A stretch of DNA of 64,000 bases, from contig NZ_JAQRMY010000003.1 in assembly GCF_028613635.1 (NCBI RefSeq), positions 694,787 through 758,786 of the forward strand. The letters are read 5' to 3'. A program made the translations under genes and the position numbers. Below, piece by piece: positions 1 through 7,981 of this stretch; the stretch's first letter is position 1, and the number at the start of each line of letters is the position of its first letter. Origin of the DNA: Devosia sp. ZB163 (GTDB lineage Bacteria > Pseudomonadota > Alphaproteobacteria > Rhizobiales > Devosiaceae). Under the pieces are notes generated by a model. The model searched no databases. It was given only the letters and a program-made list of their open reading frames with translations, and was not told the origin of the DNA.

Positions 1-1464
1 GAGTTCGCCAAGTTCCTCGCGGCGGCCGAGTTCCCGATCATCGGCGGTAACTTCGATACGACCAAGGATCCGGACCTCAAGGGCCTGCCGCCGGGGGTGA
101 TCGTGCTCAACATTGCCGGCGAGAAGGTCGGCGTGATCGGTGCGACGACCGAGGAGACGCCCGAGATTGCTTCGTCGGGCCCCAATGTCGCGTTCCAGAG
201 CGTCACAGAATACGTGAAGGGCGCAGTCGGCGGCCTCGAGTCCGCCGGGATCAACAAGATCATCGTGCTGAGCCATATCGGGTACACGGTCGACCAGGAG
301 TTGGCCAAGGCCGTACCGGGCATCGACGTGATCGTGGGCGGGCACTCGCACACCTTCCTCGGCACCGGCGAGGGCGAGGCGGGCCCGTATCCGACGCTGG
401 TCAAGAACCCGGACGGCGTGGACGTTCCGATCGTGCAGGCCGGCCAGTACGGCAAGGTGCTGGGCGAACTGAAGGTCACGTGGGACGACGACGGCAAGGT
501 CATCTCGGCGGCTGGCGCACCGATCCTGCTCGACAAGACGGTGACGCCGGACCAGGGCTTCATCGATCGCGTCGCAGAACTGGGCAAGCCGCTCGAGGCG
601 CTGAAGGCCGAAGTGATCGGCAACGCCACCGAAGCCATCCAGGGCGACCGCAACGTCTGCCGCGTCATGGAATGCTCGATGGGCAACCTCGTCGCCGATG
701 CCCAGCTCGACCGCGTGGCCGACCAGGGCATCAGCATCTCGATCGCCAACTCGGGCGGCCTGCGCGCTTCGATCGACGCGGGTGAGATCACCATGGGCGA
801 AGTGCTCACGGTCCTGCCGTTCTCGAACACGCTCGCAACCTTCCAGATCACGGGTGCCGATATCGTCGCTTCGCTCGAGAACGGCGTGAGCCAGATCGAG
901 GATGTGGCAGGGCGCTTCCCGCAGGTGGCGGGGCTCAAGTACACGTTCGACAAGTCCAAGCCGGTCGGCGAGCGCATCAGCGACGTGCTGGTGAAGGACG
1001 GGGACAAGTGGGTGGCGATCGACCCAGCCAAGACCTACGGCGTCGTGACCAACAACTACGTGCGTGGTGGCGGTGACGGCTATGCGCTGTTCGGCTCGAA
1101 CGCGGTGAACCCTTACGACTTTGGGCCGCCGCTCGAGAAGGTGCTGGCCGACTACATCGCCAAGCTGGGCGGCGACTACGCGCCGTACACCGACGGCCGC
1201 ATCACCGATGCCTCGCCGGCCGAGCCGGCCGCAGAAGCCGCTCCGGCCGAGGCTCCGGCGGCTGCACCGGCTGCGGCACCGGCCGCGACTGAAGCTCCGG
1301 CCGCGGCGCCTGCCGCTGAGGCTCCCGCCGCTGCGCCGGCAACCGAGGCTCCAGCCATGGCTCCGGCGGCGGACGCACCTGCCATGGCTCCGGCAATGGA
1401 TGCTCCGGCGATGGCGCCTGCGACTGAAGCTCCGGCTGCTACTCCGGCTGCTACGACGCCGTAA
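1..1464 (+). CDS. 5'-nucleotidase / metallophosphatase family protein, 5' end missing
   Basis: The reading frame is open from base 1, so the gene begins upstream of the window; about 487 residues are visible. The first part is the end of a calcineurin-like metallophosphatase domain, with the metal-binding GGHSHTF motif near visible residue 112. It is followed by a 5'-nucleotidase C-terminal domain with NSGGLR and the substrate-loop-like NNYVRGGGDGY. This architecture belongs to periplasmic UshA/CD73-type enzymes that dephosphorylate nucleotides, which would supply nucleosides to the purine pathway in this window. The last ~85 residues are an Ala/Pro/Glu tail of near-repeats (EAPAAAPA, later AMAPA), probably unstructured. 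A strong terminator follows the stop. The exact substrate cannot be read from the sequence. Confidence 0.9.
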   Translation, partial: EFAKFLAAAEFPIIGGNFDTTKDPDLKGLPPGVIVLNIAGEKVGVIGATTEETPEIASSGPNVAFQSVTEYVKGAVGGLESAGINKIIVLSHIGYTVDQELAKAVPGIDVIVGGHSHTFLGTGEGEAGPYPTLVKNPDGVDVPIVQAGQYGKVLGELKVTWDDDGKVISAAGAPILLDKTVTPDQGFIDRVAELGKPLEALKAEVIGNATEAIQGDRNVCRVMECSMGNLVADAQLDRVADQGISISIANSGGLRASIDAGEITMGEVLTVLPFSNTLATFQITGADIVASLENGVSQIEDVAGRFPQVAGLKYTFDKSKPVGERISDVLVKDGDKWVAIDPAKTYGVVTNNYVRGGGDGYALFGSNAVNPYDFGPPLEKVLADYIAKLGGDYAPYTDGRITDASPAEPAAEAAPAEAPAAAPAAAPAATEAPAAAPAAEAPAAAPATEAPAMAPAADAPAMAPAMDAPAMAPATEAPAATPAATTP

Positions 1465-1469
1465 GGGCA

Positions 1470-1530
1470 GGGGGCGGGACGCCCCCTCCACCGGCTTCGC
1501 CGGTCCCCCTCCCCCGTTGCACGGGGGAGG
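1470..1530. repeat. REP-like cluster of three G/C hairpins
   Basis: Three perfect inverted repeats lie head to tail: 1470-1486 (7-bp stem, loop GGA), 1490-1504 (ACCGGC/GCCGGT, loop TTC) and 1508-1530 (10-bp CCTCCCCCGT stem, loop TGC). The CCTCCCCC...GGGGGAGG core recurs in other intergenic repeats of this window, which suggests a REP-type family rather than a gene-specific site. Confidence 0.65.
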
Positions 1531-1544
1531 ATCAAGAAGGAGAG

Positions 1545-1567
1545 AGGGCGCCTGGGGCGCCCTTTTT
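1545..1567 (+). terminator. Rho-independent terminator of the 5'-nucleotidase gene
   Basis: The stem GGGCGCC/GGCGCCC (1546-1552 with 1556-1562), loop TGG, is followed directly by TTTTT. It lies ~80 bp after the nucleotidase stop and just before the end of the convergent acetyltransferase gene. The T-run is on the plus strand, so it serves the upstream gene. Confidence 0.85.
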
Positions 1568-1571
1568 CGTT

Positions 1572-2087
1572 TCAGCGTTCGAAGAGGACGACCTTGTCTT
1601 CAGCGTAGGTGGTACGGGCGAACTCCTTGAAGCCGAGGCGACCGGCGACCCGCATCGAGGCGAGGTTGTCGACGTTGATGAGGCAGGTCATGCGCCGGCC
1701 CGGGAAGGTCCTGCCGGCCCAGTCGATGGCGGCCTGCATGGCTTCGGTGGCATAGCCCCAGCCCTGGGCCGATGGCATCAGGGCCCAGCCGGCCTCGAGC
1801 GTGCCCTCAAGTGGGGGATCGATGATCCGGCGCGCTTCGTGGAAGCCGGCTTCGCCGACTATGTGGCCCGACTCCTTCTCGATCACGGCGAAGAAGCCGA
1901 AGCCGAGATGCGCCCAGCCGCCGGCGCGGCTGAGGAAGCGCTGCCAGGACTGCTCGCGGGAGAAGACGCGCCCGCCGATGAAGTGGACGACATCCGGGTC
2001 GGCCCACATGGCGGCAAAGCTATCGAAATCCGCCGGCGTGTAGCCGCGCAGGATCAGCCGCTCGGTCTCGATGGTCGGGATGTTCAT
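1572..2087 (-). CDS. GNAT family N-acetyltransferase (RimJ/RimL type)
   Basis: 171 residues, the usual length of a single GNAT domain. The N-terminus (ETERLILRGYTPADFDSF) is the hallmark of the RimJ/RimL Acetyltransf_3 group, and WALMPSAQGWGYATEA is the acetyl-CoA-binding region. These enzymes transfer an acetyl group from acetyl-CoA to protein N-termini or small amines; the acceptor cannot be predicted. The gene is convergent with the nucleotidase and separated from it by its terminator. The next minus-strand gene upstream, GlsB-like, ends only 4 bp before this start, so the two may be co-transcribed. Confidence 0.88.
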   Translation of the reverse strand: MNIPTIETERLILRGYTPADFDSFAAMWADPDVVHFIGGRVFSREQSWQRFLSRAGGWAHLGFGFFAVIEKESGHIVGEAGFHEARRIIDPPLEGTLEAGWALMPSAQGWGYATEAMQAAIDWAGRTFPGRRMTCLINVDNLASMRVAGRLGFKEFARTTYAEDKVVLFER

Positions 2088-2091
2088 GGTG

Positions 2092-2343
2092 TCAGCGCGG
2101 GTTGGCGAGCTGGCGCCAGATGAGGAGGACGATGATCGAGCCCACGATGGCGCCGAAGAAGCCGGCGGGCTGGCCGGCCTGATACCACCCGATCGCCTGG
2201 CCCAGCCAGGTGGCCAGCAGCGCGCCCACGATGCCGAGCACCGTGGTCAGAATGAAGCCGCGCGGTTTGGGGTCCCCCGGCGTGATCAGCTTGGCGATGA
2301 TCCCGGTAATGAACCCAATGATGATGGCGCCGAGAATGCCCAT
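2092..2343 (-). CDS. GlsB/YeaQ/YmgE family stress-response membrane protein
   Basis: 83 residues with three hydrophobic segments and the family signature MGILGAIIIGFITGIIAKLI, then a Gly-rich second helix (TTVLGIVGALLATWLG) and a third near the C-terminus. The start is set at 2343 because GGAGGGG lies 5 bases upstream; an in-frame start 18 codons earlier lacks this. Members are small inner-membrane proteins associated with stress responses; their molecular role is unknown. It reads into the acetyltransferase 4 bp downstream. Confidence 0.9.
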   Translation of the reverse strand: MGILGAIIIGFITGIIAKLITPGDPKPRGFILTTVLGIVGALLATWLGQAIGWYQAGQPAGFFGAIVGSIIVLLIWRQLANPR

Positions 2344-2439
2344 AAGCCCCTCCGATTCCTCGGCACGATAGATGGACCCGGGCGCAATGCGTTGCAAGCC
2401 GGGGACGGCGCGTATGGAGATGGCTTTCGGGCCGCGGCG

Positions 2440-3153
2440 CTATCCGGCCGCTCCCACGCCGATGATCATCGCGGCCTGGTAGTGCTCGTCGCCCAGAGGG
2501 CTGACCGAGGCGACGGAGGCCTGGGTGGCCTGGATGGCGATGCGGTCGTTGGTGTTCATCACGGCGCGATCGGCGCCGTGGGCGAGGTAGGGTCCGACCG
2601 TCTGATAGATCTGCTGGCTCAGGTCGTCGGGGAAGAAGATCTGGCCGACCAGGACGCTCGCCTGATCGAGGAAGACCTTGAAGTGGATGTGGGTGGTGCG
2701 GCCGGGGTACCAGCCGGGATAGATGGTTGCGAACTCGACGACGCCGTCGGCACCGGCGAACTGGGTGCCGCGCAGGAACGTTGCGCCGGTGGCATCGACG
2801 CCGCCCGGCTGGTTGGGGTAGCCGGAATACTGCCCGTCGGCGTTGCAGTGCCAGATATCGACGCGGGCGCCTTCGATGGGCTTGCAGGCTGCATCGACGA
2901 CCTGGAGGCGCACGGTGGTCGGCGCGCCCTTCTGGGTGCCCTCGGTGATATCCGAGCGCTCCAGTTTCGGGTCGAAATAGTAGGGGCCCTCGGTGGTCTC
3001 GGGGGTGATGACGCACACGTCGGCGCCGGTGATGAGCGAGGTCGTGCCCGCGCCGGCCTGCTGGGCGAAGGCGGCCCGGCTCATCAGCATGCCGCCGGCG
3101 GCGGTGACGGCGACGAGGCGAAGCGCGGCTCGGCGGGTGAGGTCGGTCTGCAT
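2440..3153 (-). CDS. Intradiol ring-cleavage dioxygenase, exported (Tat-type signal)
   Basis: 237 residues. The N-terminus TDLTRRAALRLVAVTAAGG looks like a twin-arginine signal. The mature part has the intradiol dioxygenase fold markers: TEGPYYFD, the central VDIWHCNADGQYSGY, and the iron-ligand region YPGWYPGRTTHIHFKV, which carries the Tyr and His residues expected to bind Fe(III). Family members cleave catechol or protocatechuate between the hydroxyls. The short single-subunit form with a Tat signal is the predicted exported subgroup, whose substrate is mostly unknown. No other aromatic catabolism genes are nearby. Confidence 0.87.
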   Translation of the reverse strand: MQTDLTRRAALRLVAVTAAGGMLMSRAAFAQQAGAGTTSLITGADVCVITPETTEGPYYFDPKLERSDITEGTQKGAPTTVRLQVVDAACKPIEGARVDIWHCNADGQYSGYPNQPGGVDATGATFLRGTQFAGADGVVEFATIYPGWYPGRTTHIHFKVFLDQASVLVGQIFFPDDLSQQIYQTVGPYLAHGADRAVMNTNDRIAIQATQASVASVSPLGDEHYQAAMIIGVGAAG

Positions 3154-3375
3154 CGGCGGTCTCCTTGTGGGTCTCTACACTGGGTAAACCGGCGCCGGGA
3201 GGATGTCGCATTACAACCTGGAGAGCTGCATCAAGGCTTGGAAATTGGCAGGGGCCGGCGAACCTGAACGGCAGATAAATGCCCAATTCCGGGAACGTTC
3301 AATCGCGATGCCGCATTGTCGCCCCCAAGATGAACCGGCGGAAACGCCAAATGAACGCCTAAGGGGGCGGGAAAA

Positions 3376-3492
3376 ATGATCAAGCTGGCACTGATTGCCC
3401 TGTTCGTGATGTCAATGGCGACGCTCACCATCGCCGCTTCGGCCCTGCCCGTCGAAACGAGCCCTGCCGTAGAATCCGCCAACCTCGGCTGA
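3376..3492 (+). CDS. Small hydrophobic protein, 38 aa
   Basis: ATG at 3376 follows a purine-rich GGGGGCGGG a few bases upstream. The product is a basic start (MIKL), one hydrophobic helix (ALIALFVMSMATLTIAASAL) and a short acidic tail. It could be a single-pass membrane or signal-peptide-like micropeptide. No family is recognised. Support is only the ribosome site and the clean hydrophobic profile. Confidence 0.4.
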   Translation: MIKLALIALFVMSMATLTIAASALPVETSPAVESANLG

Positions 3493-3503
3493 GCCGGGTG
3501 GCC

Positions 3504-3632
3504 ATGAGCTCCGAGCCGGGGCGCCGACCCAAACCGATCGGCACGACAACGCAGATCGTGCTGCTTGTCCTCTTTGCCACTGCGCTGGCCGTCCTGGCAT
3601 TCGCGGCGGCCAGCATCGTCAGCTTCAGCTGA
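3504..3632 (+). CDS. Small single-pass membrane protein, 42 aa
   Basis: ATG at 3504, 12 bases after the preceding micropeptide stop. The product has a basic cytoplasmic start (EPGRRPKPIG) and then one long hydrophobic helix (VLLVLFATALAVLAFAAASIV). The last 8 bases overlap the end of the convergent deaminase gene. It might be translated together with the 38-aa ORF as a pair of membrane micropeptides. No homologous family is recognised. Confidence 0.35.
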   Translation: MSSEPGRRPKPIGTTTQIVLLVLFATALAVLAFAAASIVSFS

Positions 3633-4248
3633 GCGGAATGCCCTTCTTGCCCTTGTCGGCCTGATACGTCACCGACAGATCGTTGTAGGCGGCGTTGAGG
3701 TCGTCGACGCGCGCCACCAGCCGCTCCTTGGACGAGCGGTCCATGCCGGCGATCATGCGCTGGAGGTCGTGCGCCTCGAAGAACGCGTTCTTGCGATTGT
3801 AGAGCGGGCGGTCGGCCGGGACGTAGCCGCGGTCGGGATCGGGCACGGCGTAGACTTCCTTGAGGATGCGGATGTCGTGCGGGATACCGAAGGCGTCCCG
3901 CGTCTCCTCGTAGCTGAACAGATAGTAGAAGTTATCGAAGCCGCCCCAGGTAATGCCCGAGAGGCAAAGCGAGCAGGGCTCGTGGGTGGCGAGGAACAGG
4001 CAATCGCGCGGGGCAGGGCGCGTCTCGGTAGGCAGCTCGTAGAAGCGCTTGATGGCGTGCATCTCGCCGTGCCAGAGCGGGTTCTCGGTCTCGTTGTTGG
4101 TTTCGCCGACGACGAGCGACAGGTCGGATTTCCTCAGGATCGCCGCGCCGAACAGCTTGTTGCCCCCGGAGACGCCACGCTGCGTCAGCGGCAGCAGGTC
4201 GTGCTCGATGACATCGAGCAGGCGCGAAACGAGGTCAGGCGTATCCAT
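3625..4248 (-). CDS. Nucleoside/nucleobase deaminase-superfamily protein
   Basis: 207 residues from ATG at 4248, which has GGAG 8 bases upstream. Two zinc motifs of the cytidine deaminase-like superfamily are present: HGEMHAIKRFY (HxE, catalytic Glu) and THEPCSLCLSG (PCxxC). The C-terminal ~80 residues extend beyond the minimal fold. Superfamily members deaminate cytosine, guanine or adenosine-type substrates. In this purine-rich neighbourhood a purine-base substrate is conceivable, but the sequence does not settle it. The gene lies 54 bp downstream of the YbaY-META gene on the same strand. Confidence 0.8.
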   Translation of the reverse strand: MDTPDLVSRLLDVIEHDLLPLTQRGVSGGNKLFGAAILRKSDLSLVVGETNNETENPLWHGEMHAIKRFYELPTETRPAPRDCLFLATHEPCSLCLSGITWGGFDNFYYLFSYEETRDAFGIPHDIRILKEVYAVPDPDRGYVPADRPLYNRKNAFFEAHDLQRMIAGMDRSSKERLVARVDDLNAAYNDLSVTYQADKGKKGIPLS

Positions 4249-4302
4249 GGGAGTCTCCGGTTCGTCCGGCCGAGCGTGGCGGCATCGCCGTGGCCGCGTC
4301 AA

Positions 4303-5094
4303 CTAGAACCGCGACTTCTCCAGCCGGGCGAGTTCGGCGCCGCTGCTATCGGCGAGCACCAGCGTCTCGCCGTCGAGGCGCCAGGAGCGCGTGGCGGCGA
4401 GGGCCTTGAAGAAGCTGTCCTCCTGCTGCGTCGCGTCGTCGGAGAGGCAGGCCACGCGGGTCGCCGCGACTGCGCTGAAGGCAATCCGCTGGGCATGGAT
4501 CTCGGCCTGAGCGAACCAGGAGTTGCAGCCGCCGCGGCCGCCGGCGCGCTTGTCGGAGGCGATGCTGAGGGAGGAGACGATGGTACGGGGAACCGGCTTG
4601 CCACCGATGACCCGGGCCTGCCAGGTGATGTTGAGGATCGGGGGCTCGACAACGGCCGGCTCGGGCGCCGCGGCGGTCTCATCGGGCGTGGTATCGACGC
4701 GGGCGACACGGCCGACGATGATCTCGATCTCGTCGCCGGGGGCGAGAGGATCGACGGCGTAGGGCGTGGCGGTGCGGAACCAGGCGATGCCGTCGGCCCC
4801 GGCGATCTCGGCCTCGAGGGCGTAGCTGTGGCCGGGGAGGACGACGCTGTCCTCGAAGTTGAGGGTGAAGGTCAGGGGAACCTGGGTGCCGGGCCCATCG
4901 ATCAGGGCGGTGGCCGAAACGCGCGGTTGGGCAGGCGTGGCGAGGTCGATGAGCGATACGGTCAGCTGGGCGCCGGGCTGAAGCGCGATGCGTTCGCGGT
5001 AGGTGATATCACCAGTTATGGTGACCTTGTCTGCCAAGGCCGGGCTTGCAAGTGCGAGCACCAGAAGAATGCTCGCCAGACCAATACGCATCAC
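4303..5094 (-). CDS. YbaY-type domain + META (HslJ) domain secreted protein
   Basis: 263 residues with a classical signal peptide (MRIGLASILLVLALASPALA). Residues ~23-130 match the YbaY/YscW-like beta domain (TITGDITYRERIALQPGAQL, FALxGH-like VLPGHSYALEAEI). Residues ~155-263 form a META domain with GGCNSWFAQ, TRVACLSD and QEDSFFKAL. Both domains occur in envelope proteins of unknown function, often lipoproteins. No lipobox Cys is seen here, so it is probably periplasmic. The two domains joined in one chain is a known but uncommon arrangement. Confidence 0.85.
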   Translation of the reverse strand: MMRIGLASILLVLALASPALADKVTITGDITYRERIALQPGAQLTVSLIDLATPAQPRVSATALIDGPGTQVPLTFTLNFEDSVVLPGHSYALEAEIAGADGIAWFRTATPYAVDPLAPGDEIEIIVGRVARVDTTPDETAAAPEPAVVEPPILNITWQARVIGGKPVPRTIVSSLSIASDKRAGGRGGCNSWFAQAEIHAQRIAFSAVAATRVACLSDDATQQEDSFFKALAATRSWRLDGETLVLADSSGAELARLEKSRF

Positions 5095-5180
5095 CAGCCT
5101 CCAAGCCTTACGCAGAACTGCAGTCCTTATGGAAGATATGCAACGGCGAGACGACGGTCACCCTCCAAGCCGATAAAATC

Positions 5181-5684
5181 TCAGTTGAATTCGATGATCA
5201 GGTAGGGCTCGGGGAAGAAGTACTCCTCGAGGTTGTTGCCGTCGCCCCCACGGTCGACGATCAGGAAGTCCGATGTCTCGCCCAGCGGGGTCAGGACGGC
5301 GTGCCAGGTGTTCATCGCCATGTTGATGCCCTGGCCCGGCGCCGCCAGGAATGCGCGGGGACGGCCGGGGATGCCGCCTTCGTCCGGTGCGACGATCGAC
5401 AGGAAGGGCCGCTGCGACAGGGGGTAGAACGCCTGGCTGCCGAGCGGGTGGCGCTCGACCATTTTCAGCGTCAGCGGCAAGGCGTAGGGCTGGCCGCGGG
5501 CGATGGAGATAAGCGGGCGGGCATGGACGCCGCCGAGTTCGACCCGCGCGAGATCGTGATAGCGCTCGGTCATGCCCCCGTTGATCGGATAGTGGTGCGC
5601 TCCCTCGGTCTCGATGACCTGCCCGAACGGGGCGTAGGCATCGCGGGTCAGGGGTTCGATGAAGATCGTGCGGCTGGCTGTCAT
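5181..5684 (-). CDS. allA: Ureidoglycolate lyase
   Basis: 167 residues, normal for AllA. Recognisable features are FAPFGQVIE-like YAPFGQVIETEGA near the N-terminus, HPLGSQAFYPLSQRPFLSIVAP in the middle, and GINMAMNTWHAVLTPLG with the conserved Trp-His near residue 128. The enzyme splits ureidoglycolate into glyoxylate and urea, the last step of allantoin breakdown. It lies apart from the main purine block but on the same side as allE, with a secreted cupin between them. Glyoxylate made here can enter the malate synthase G encoded at 28.3 kb. Confidence 0.93.
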   Translation of the reverse strand: MTASRTIFIEPLTRDAYAPFGQVIETEGAHHYPINGGMTERYHDLARVELGGVHARPLISIARGQPYALPLTLKMVERHPLGSQAFYPLSQRPFLSIVAPDEGGIPGRPRAFLAAPGQGINMAMNTWHAVLTPLGETSDFLIVDRGGDGNNLEEYFFPEPYLIIEFN

Positions 5685-5770
5685 CTCGACTCTCGGTTGA
5701 TGAACCGGAACTTAGCCGATGTGCCGCCTGGCGAAAGCTTCCTCGACGCCAGGCAACGGTTGATGCGGGA

Positions 5771-6211
5771 CTATTTGTCCGCGGGCGGATCCACCTTCAC
5801 GGTGTTGGCGCTGGTGCCACCGCCCATGTAGACCGCGACCAGCTTCATCGGGACCGTGCCGGTGTTGGTGCCGTTGTGCGACCAGCCGACGGCCTCGAGC
5901 ACGGCTTCGCCGGCCTTGTAGGTCTTCTTGCCCTTCTCGCCGTAATCGACCGTCAGCTCGCCTTCGAGAATGTAGGCGAAGAGCGGCACCTCGTGCTCGT
6001 GCCAGCCGGTTTCCCCGCCGGGCGGGACGGTGACGATGGCGGAAGTGACGTTGGGTGTGCCCTCGGGATAAGCGAGGGGGCGGCCAAGAACATCGCTGCC
6101 GCCCTGGACGAGCGGCGTCAGCAGGTTCTGGTACGCCTGCGGCGTCAGGTCCTCGGCCATTGTCGCGGTGCTGACGAGCACCAGCGGAACGAGCAGTCCG
6201 AGCATTTTCAC
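5771..6211 (-). CDS. Secreted single-domain cupin protein
   Basis: 146 residues from GTG at 6211, chosen because GGGAGG precedes it by ~9 bases (an ATG two codons later is too far). A signal peptide (MLGLLVPLVLVSTATMA) precedes one cupin domain with TVPPGGETGWHEHEVPLFAYILEGE, containing the His/His/Glu metal-ligand pattern, and later GWSHNGTNTGTVP. Cupins of this size are metal-binding sugar or small-molecule enzymes or binding proteins. The substrate is unknown. It sits between allA and allE but is exported, so a direct role in ureide breakdown is not implied. Confidence 0.85.
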   Translation of the reverse strand: MKMLGLLVPLVLVSTATMAEDLTPQAYQNLLTPLVQGGSDVLGRPLAYPEGTPNVTSAIVTVPPGGETGWHEHEVPLFAYILEGELTVDYGEKGKKTYKAGEAVLEAVGWSHNGTNTGTVPMKLVAVYMGGGTSANTVKVDPPADK

Positions 6212-6351
6212 GTTGTTGAGCCTCCCTCGCCGGGCCTGTCGCCGGCGCGCCAAGTTGCGGCCTGGACGACGGGATCGCAAGAGAGCCGCGTCATTTGCAT
6301 TGAAACCAAAAGCGAAGATTTGCGTTCAAGGCTCGCTAGTTAGGAGCACAA

Positions 6352-6681
6352 ATGCACAACGCTATCGAAACCCTGTCGCCCCCGATCTCGAAGGCAGCCC
6401 AGGTCCGCCGCGCGATCATCGAGAAGCTCCGGCCCTACGTGGGCTATGTCGAAGGCTGGCAACTGCGCCTCGCCTACCTCAAGGCACAGCTCGGCTCGAG
6501 CTATGCGACGCGCGAGGAGCGCGAACTGGCGGCCGGTCGACTTGATGAACTGAGGAGCGAAATCGAGGTCAGCCGCCAGCGGTTCCTCGCGGAAGCGGAG
6601 CTTTGGCCGCGGCACGATCGTATCGACGACGTGCAACGATCGATGGACCGGTTGCTGTCGCAGATCGCGGTTGCGAGATAG
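6352..6681 (+). CDS. Hypothetical protein, 109 aa, helical
   Basis: ATG at 6352 has a clear TAGGAG site 7 bases upstream. The product is soluble, charged and mostly helical (RLDELRSEIEVSRQRFLAEAELW), with no Cys, no signal and no membrane segment. No family is recognised. It stands alone on the plus strand, convergent with allE 24 bp away. The ribosome site and codon use argue for a real gene. Confidence 0.7.
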   Translation: MHNAIETLSPPISKAAQVRRAIIEKLRPYVGYVEGWQLRLAYLKAQLGSSYATREERELAAGRLDELRSEIEVSRQRFLAEAELWPRHDRIDDVQRSMDRLLSQIAVAR

Positions 6682-6705
6682 TTGGCCCCCGGGGCCGGCC
6701 GACCA

Positions 6706-7527
6706 CTAGAGGGTCAGCTTCATGTGCCGGTTGACGTCCTTGTAGAGCAGGTAGCGGAAGCGCTGCGGACCGGCGTAGCAGGCCTGCGGGCAGAAGGCGC
6801 GCAGCCACATGAAATCGCCGGCCTCGACTTCCACCCAGTCACGGTTGAGCCGGTAGACGGCCTTGCCTTCGAGCACGTAGAGCCCGTGCTCCATGACGTG
6901 CGTCTCCTCGAAGGGGATGACGGCGCCGGGCTCGAGCGTGACGATGTTGACGTGCATGTCGTGGCGGACATCCGCCGGGTCGACGAAGCGCGTGGTACCC
7001 CAGGTGTTCCCGGTGTCGGGCATCCAGATGATCGGTTCGTCCTGCTCGTTGGCGACGAAGGCGGCCGGGATTTCGATCCCGTCGACGACTTCGTAGCGCT
7101 TGCGGATCCAGTGGAAGCGGACGGGTGCCTGCGATGCGTTCGTGAAGGTCCAGGCTGAGCCGGGCGGCAGGAAGGCGTAGCCGCCGGGCTTGAGCGTGTG
7201 CGCCTTGCCGTCGATCGTGACGACGGCCTGGCCCTCGACCACGAACAGCACGCCCTCGGCCTCGGTATCGGGCTCGGGCCGCTGGCTGCCGCCGCCGGGA
7301 AACACTTCCATGATGTACTGCGAGAAAGTCTCGGAGAAGCCCGACATGGGCCGGGCGATCACCCAGGCGCGCGTATCCTTCCAGTGCGGCAGGTAGCTCG
7401 TGACGATGTCGCGCATCACCCCGTGCGGGATCAGCGCATAGGACTCGGTGAAGACGGCGCGGCCGGTGTGAAGGGCGGCCTGGGAGGGAAGGCCCGCGAT
7501 GGGGCTGGCATAGGTGGTCGGAGCCAT
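6706..7527 (-). CDS. allE: (S)-ureidoglycine aminohydrolase (bicupin)
   Basis: 273 residues with two cupin domains. The N-terminal half ends in GYAFLPPGSAWTF. The C-terminal, catalytic half has PFEETHVMEHGLYVLEGKAVY with the metal-binding Glu/His residues and GDFMWLRAFCPQACYAGG-like YAG. The start MAPTTYASPIAGLPSQAAL and the motif VFTESYALIPHGVMRDIVTS are typical of YlbA/AllE. The enzyme converts ureidoglycine to ureidoglycolate and ammonia, feeding AllA. Together with allA it forms the lower ureide pathway of this window. Confidence 0.94.
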   Translation of the reverse strand: MAPTTYASPIAGLPSQAALHTGRAVFTESYALIPHGVMRDIVTSYLPHWKDTRAWVIARPMSGFSETFSQYIMEVFPGGGSQRPEPDTEAEGVLFVVEGQAVVTIDGKAHTLKPGGYAFLPPGSAWTFTNASQAPVRFHWIRKRYEVVDGIEIPAAFVANEQDEPIIWMPDTGNTWGTTRFVDPADVRHDMHVNIVTLEPGAVIPFEETHVMEHGLYVLEGKAVYRLNRDWVEVEAGDFMWLRAFCPQACYAGPQRFRYLLYKDVNRHMKLTL

Positions 7528-7599
7528 GGAGCGACGCTGTGACGATGGATGACACGCCGTCTTAGCGCGAAAGAGCGAGCCCGGACAGGGCCCAACGGC

Positions 7600-7932
7600 T
7601 CAATCGGCGCTCCCTTCGAGACCGGTCTTGAGCTTCAGCAGGCCCTGGGCGGCATAGGCGGCATAGCTGCCGATCCAGCGCTGGTGCAGGGCCTGGATGG
7701 GGAGGGCGTTGAGGTGGTTCCAGCGCTCGCGGCCGTCTCGGCGGACGATCACCAGATCGGCCTCCTCGAGCACCTTGAGGTGCTGCATCACGGTGCAGCG
7801 GTCGAGCTCGGGAAAGGCCTCGCAGAGGGTGCCGGTGGTGGCCGGGCGATCCTTCAGCGCATCAAGGATGCGGCGGCGCAGGCGGTTGCCCAAAGCCTTG
7901 AAAACCCTGTCGTCTTCGTCCTCGCTTGACAT
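7600..7932 (-). CDS. ArsR family HTH transcriptional regulator
   Basis: 110 residues with a winged helix: FKALGNRLRRRILDALKDRP, then the recognition region CTVMQHLKVLEEADLV and the wing IVRRDGRERW. There are no clustered Cys residues, so metal sensing is unlikely. It is divergent from an SRPBCC protein, the common ArsR-AHSA1 pairing. A perfect palindrome overlaps its start codon and lies in the shared promoter, which suggests autorepression and control of the neighbour. Confidence 0.92.
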   Translation of the reverse strand: MSSEDEDDRVFKALGNRLRRRILDALKDRPATTGTLCEAFPELDRCTVMQHLKVLEEADLVIVRRDGRERWNHLNALPIQALHQRWIGSYAAYAAQGLLKLKTGLEGSAD

Positions 7933-7950
7933 GTTATATTTTTATAACAT
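7931..7950. promoter_or_regulatory. Palindromic operator between arsR-like gene and SRPBCC gene
   Basis: ATGTTATA - TTTT - TATAACAT is a perfect 8-bp inverted repeat with a 4-bp spacer in the 49-bp divergent gap. It overlaps the regulator's start codon, and the AT-rich core could hold the promoter. It is the probable binding site of the adjacent ArsR protein. Confidence 0.7.
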
Positions 7951-7981
7951 AATCGGGCGGAACGCAAGGAGGAACAATGAG

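Noticed and set aside
1176-1535. Long minus-strand ORF opposite the nucleotidase tail (Ala/Gly-rich)
   Set aside because: It is the mirror of the Ala/Pro repeat codons; no ribosome site and no family.
2071-3267. 398-codon plus-strand ORF opposite the GlsB-like and dioxygenase genes
   Set aside because: Composition (Asp/Gly/Ala/Leu) is the antisense shadow of two recognised minus-strand genes.
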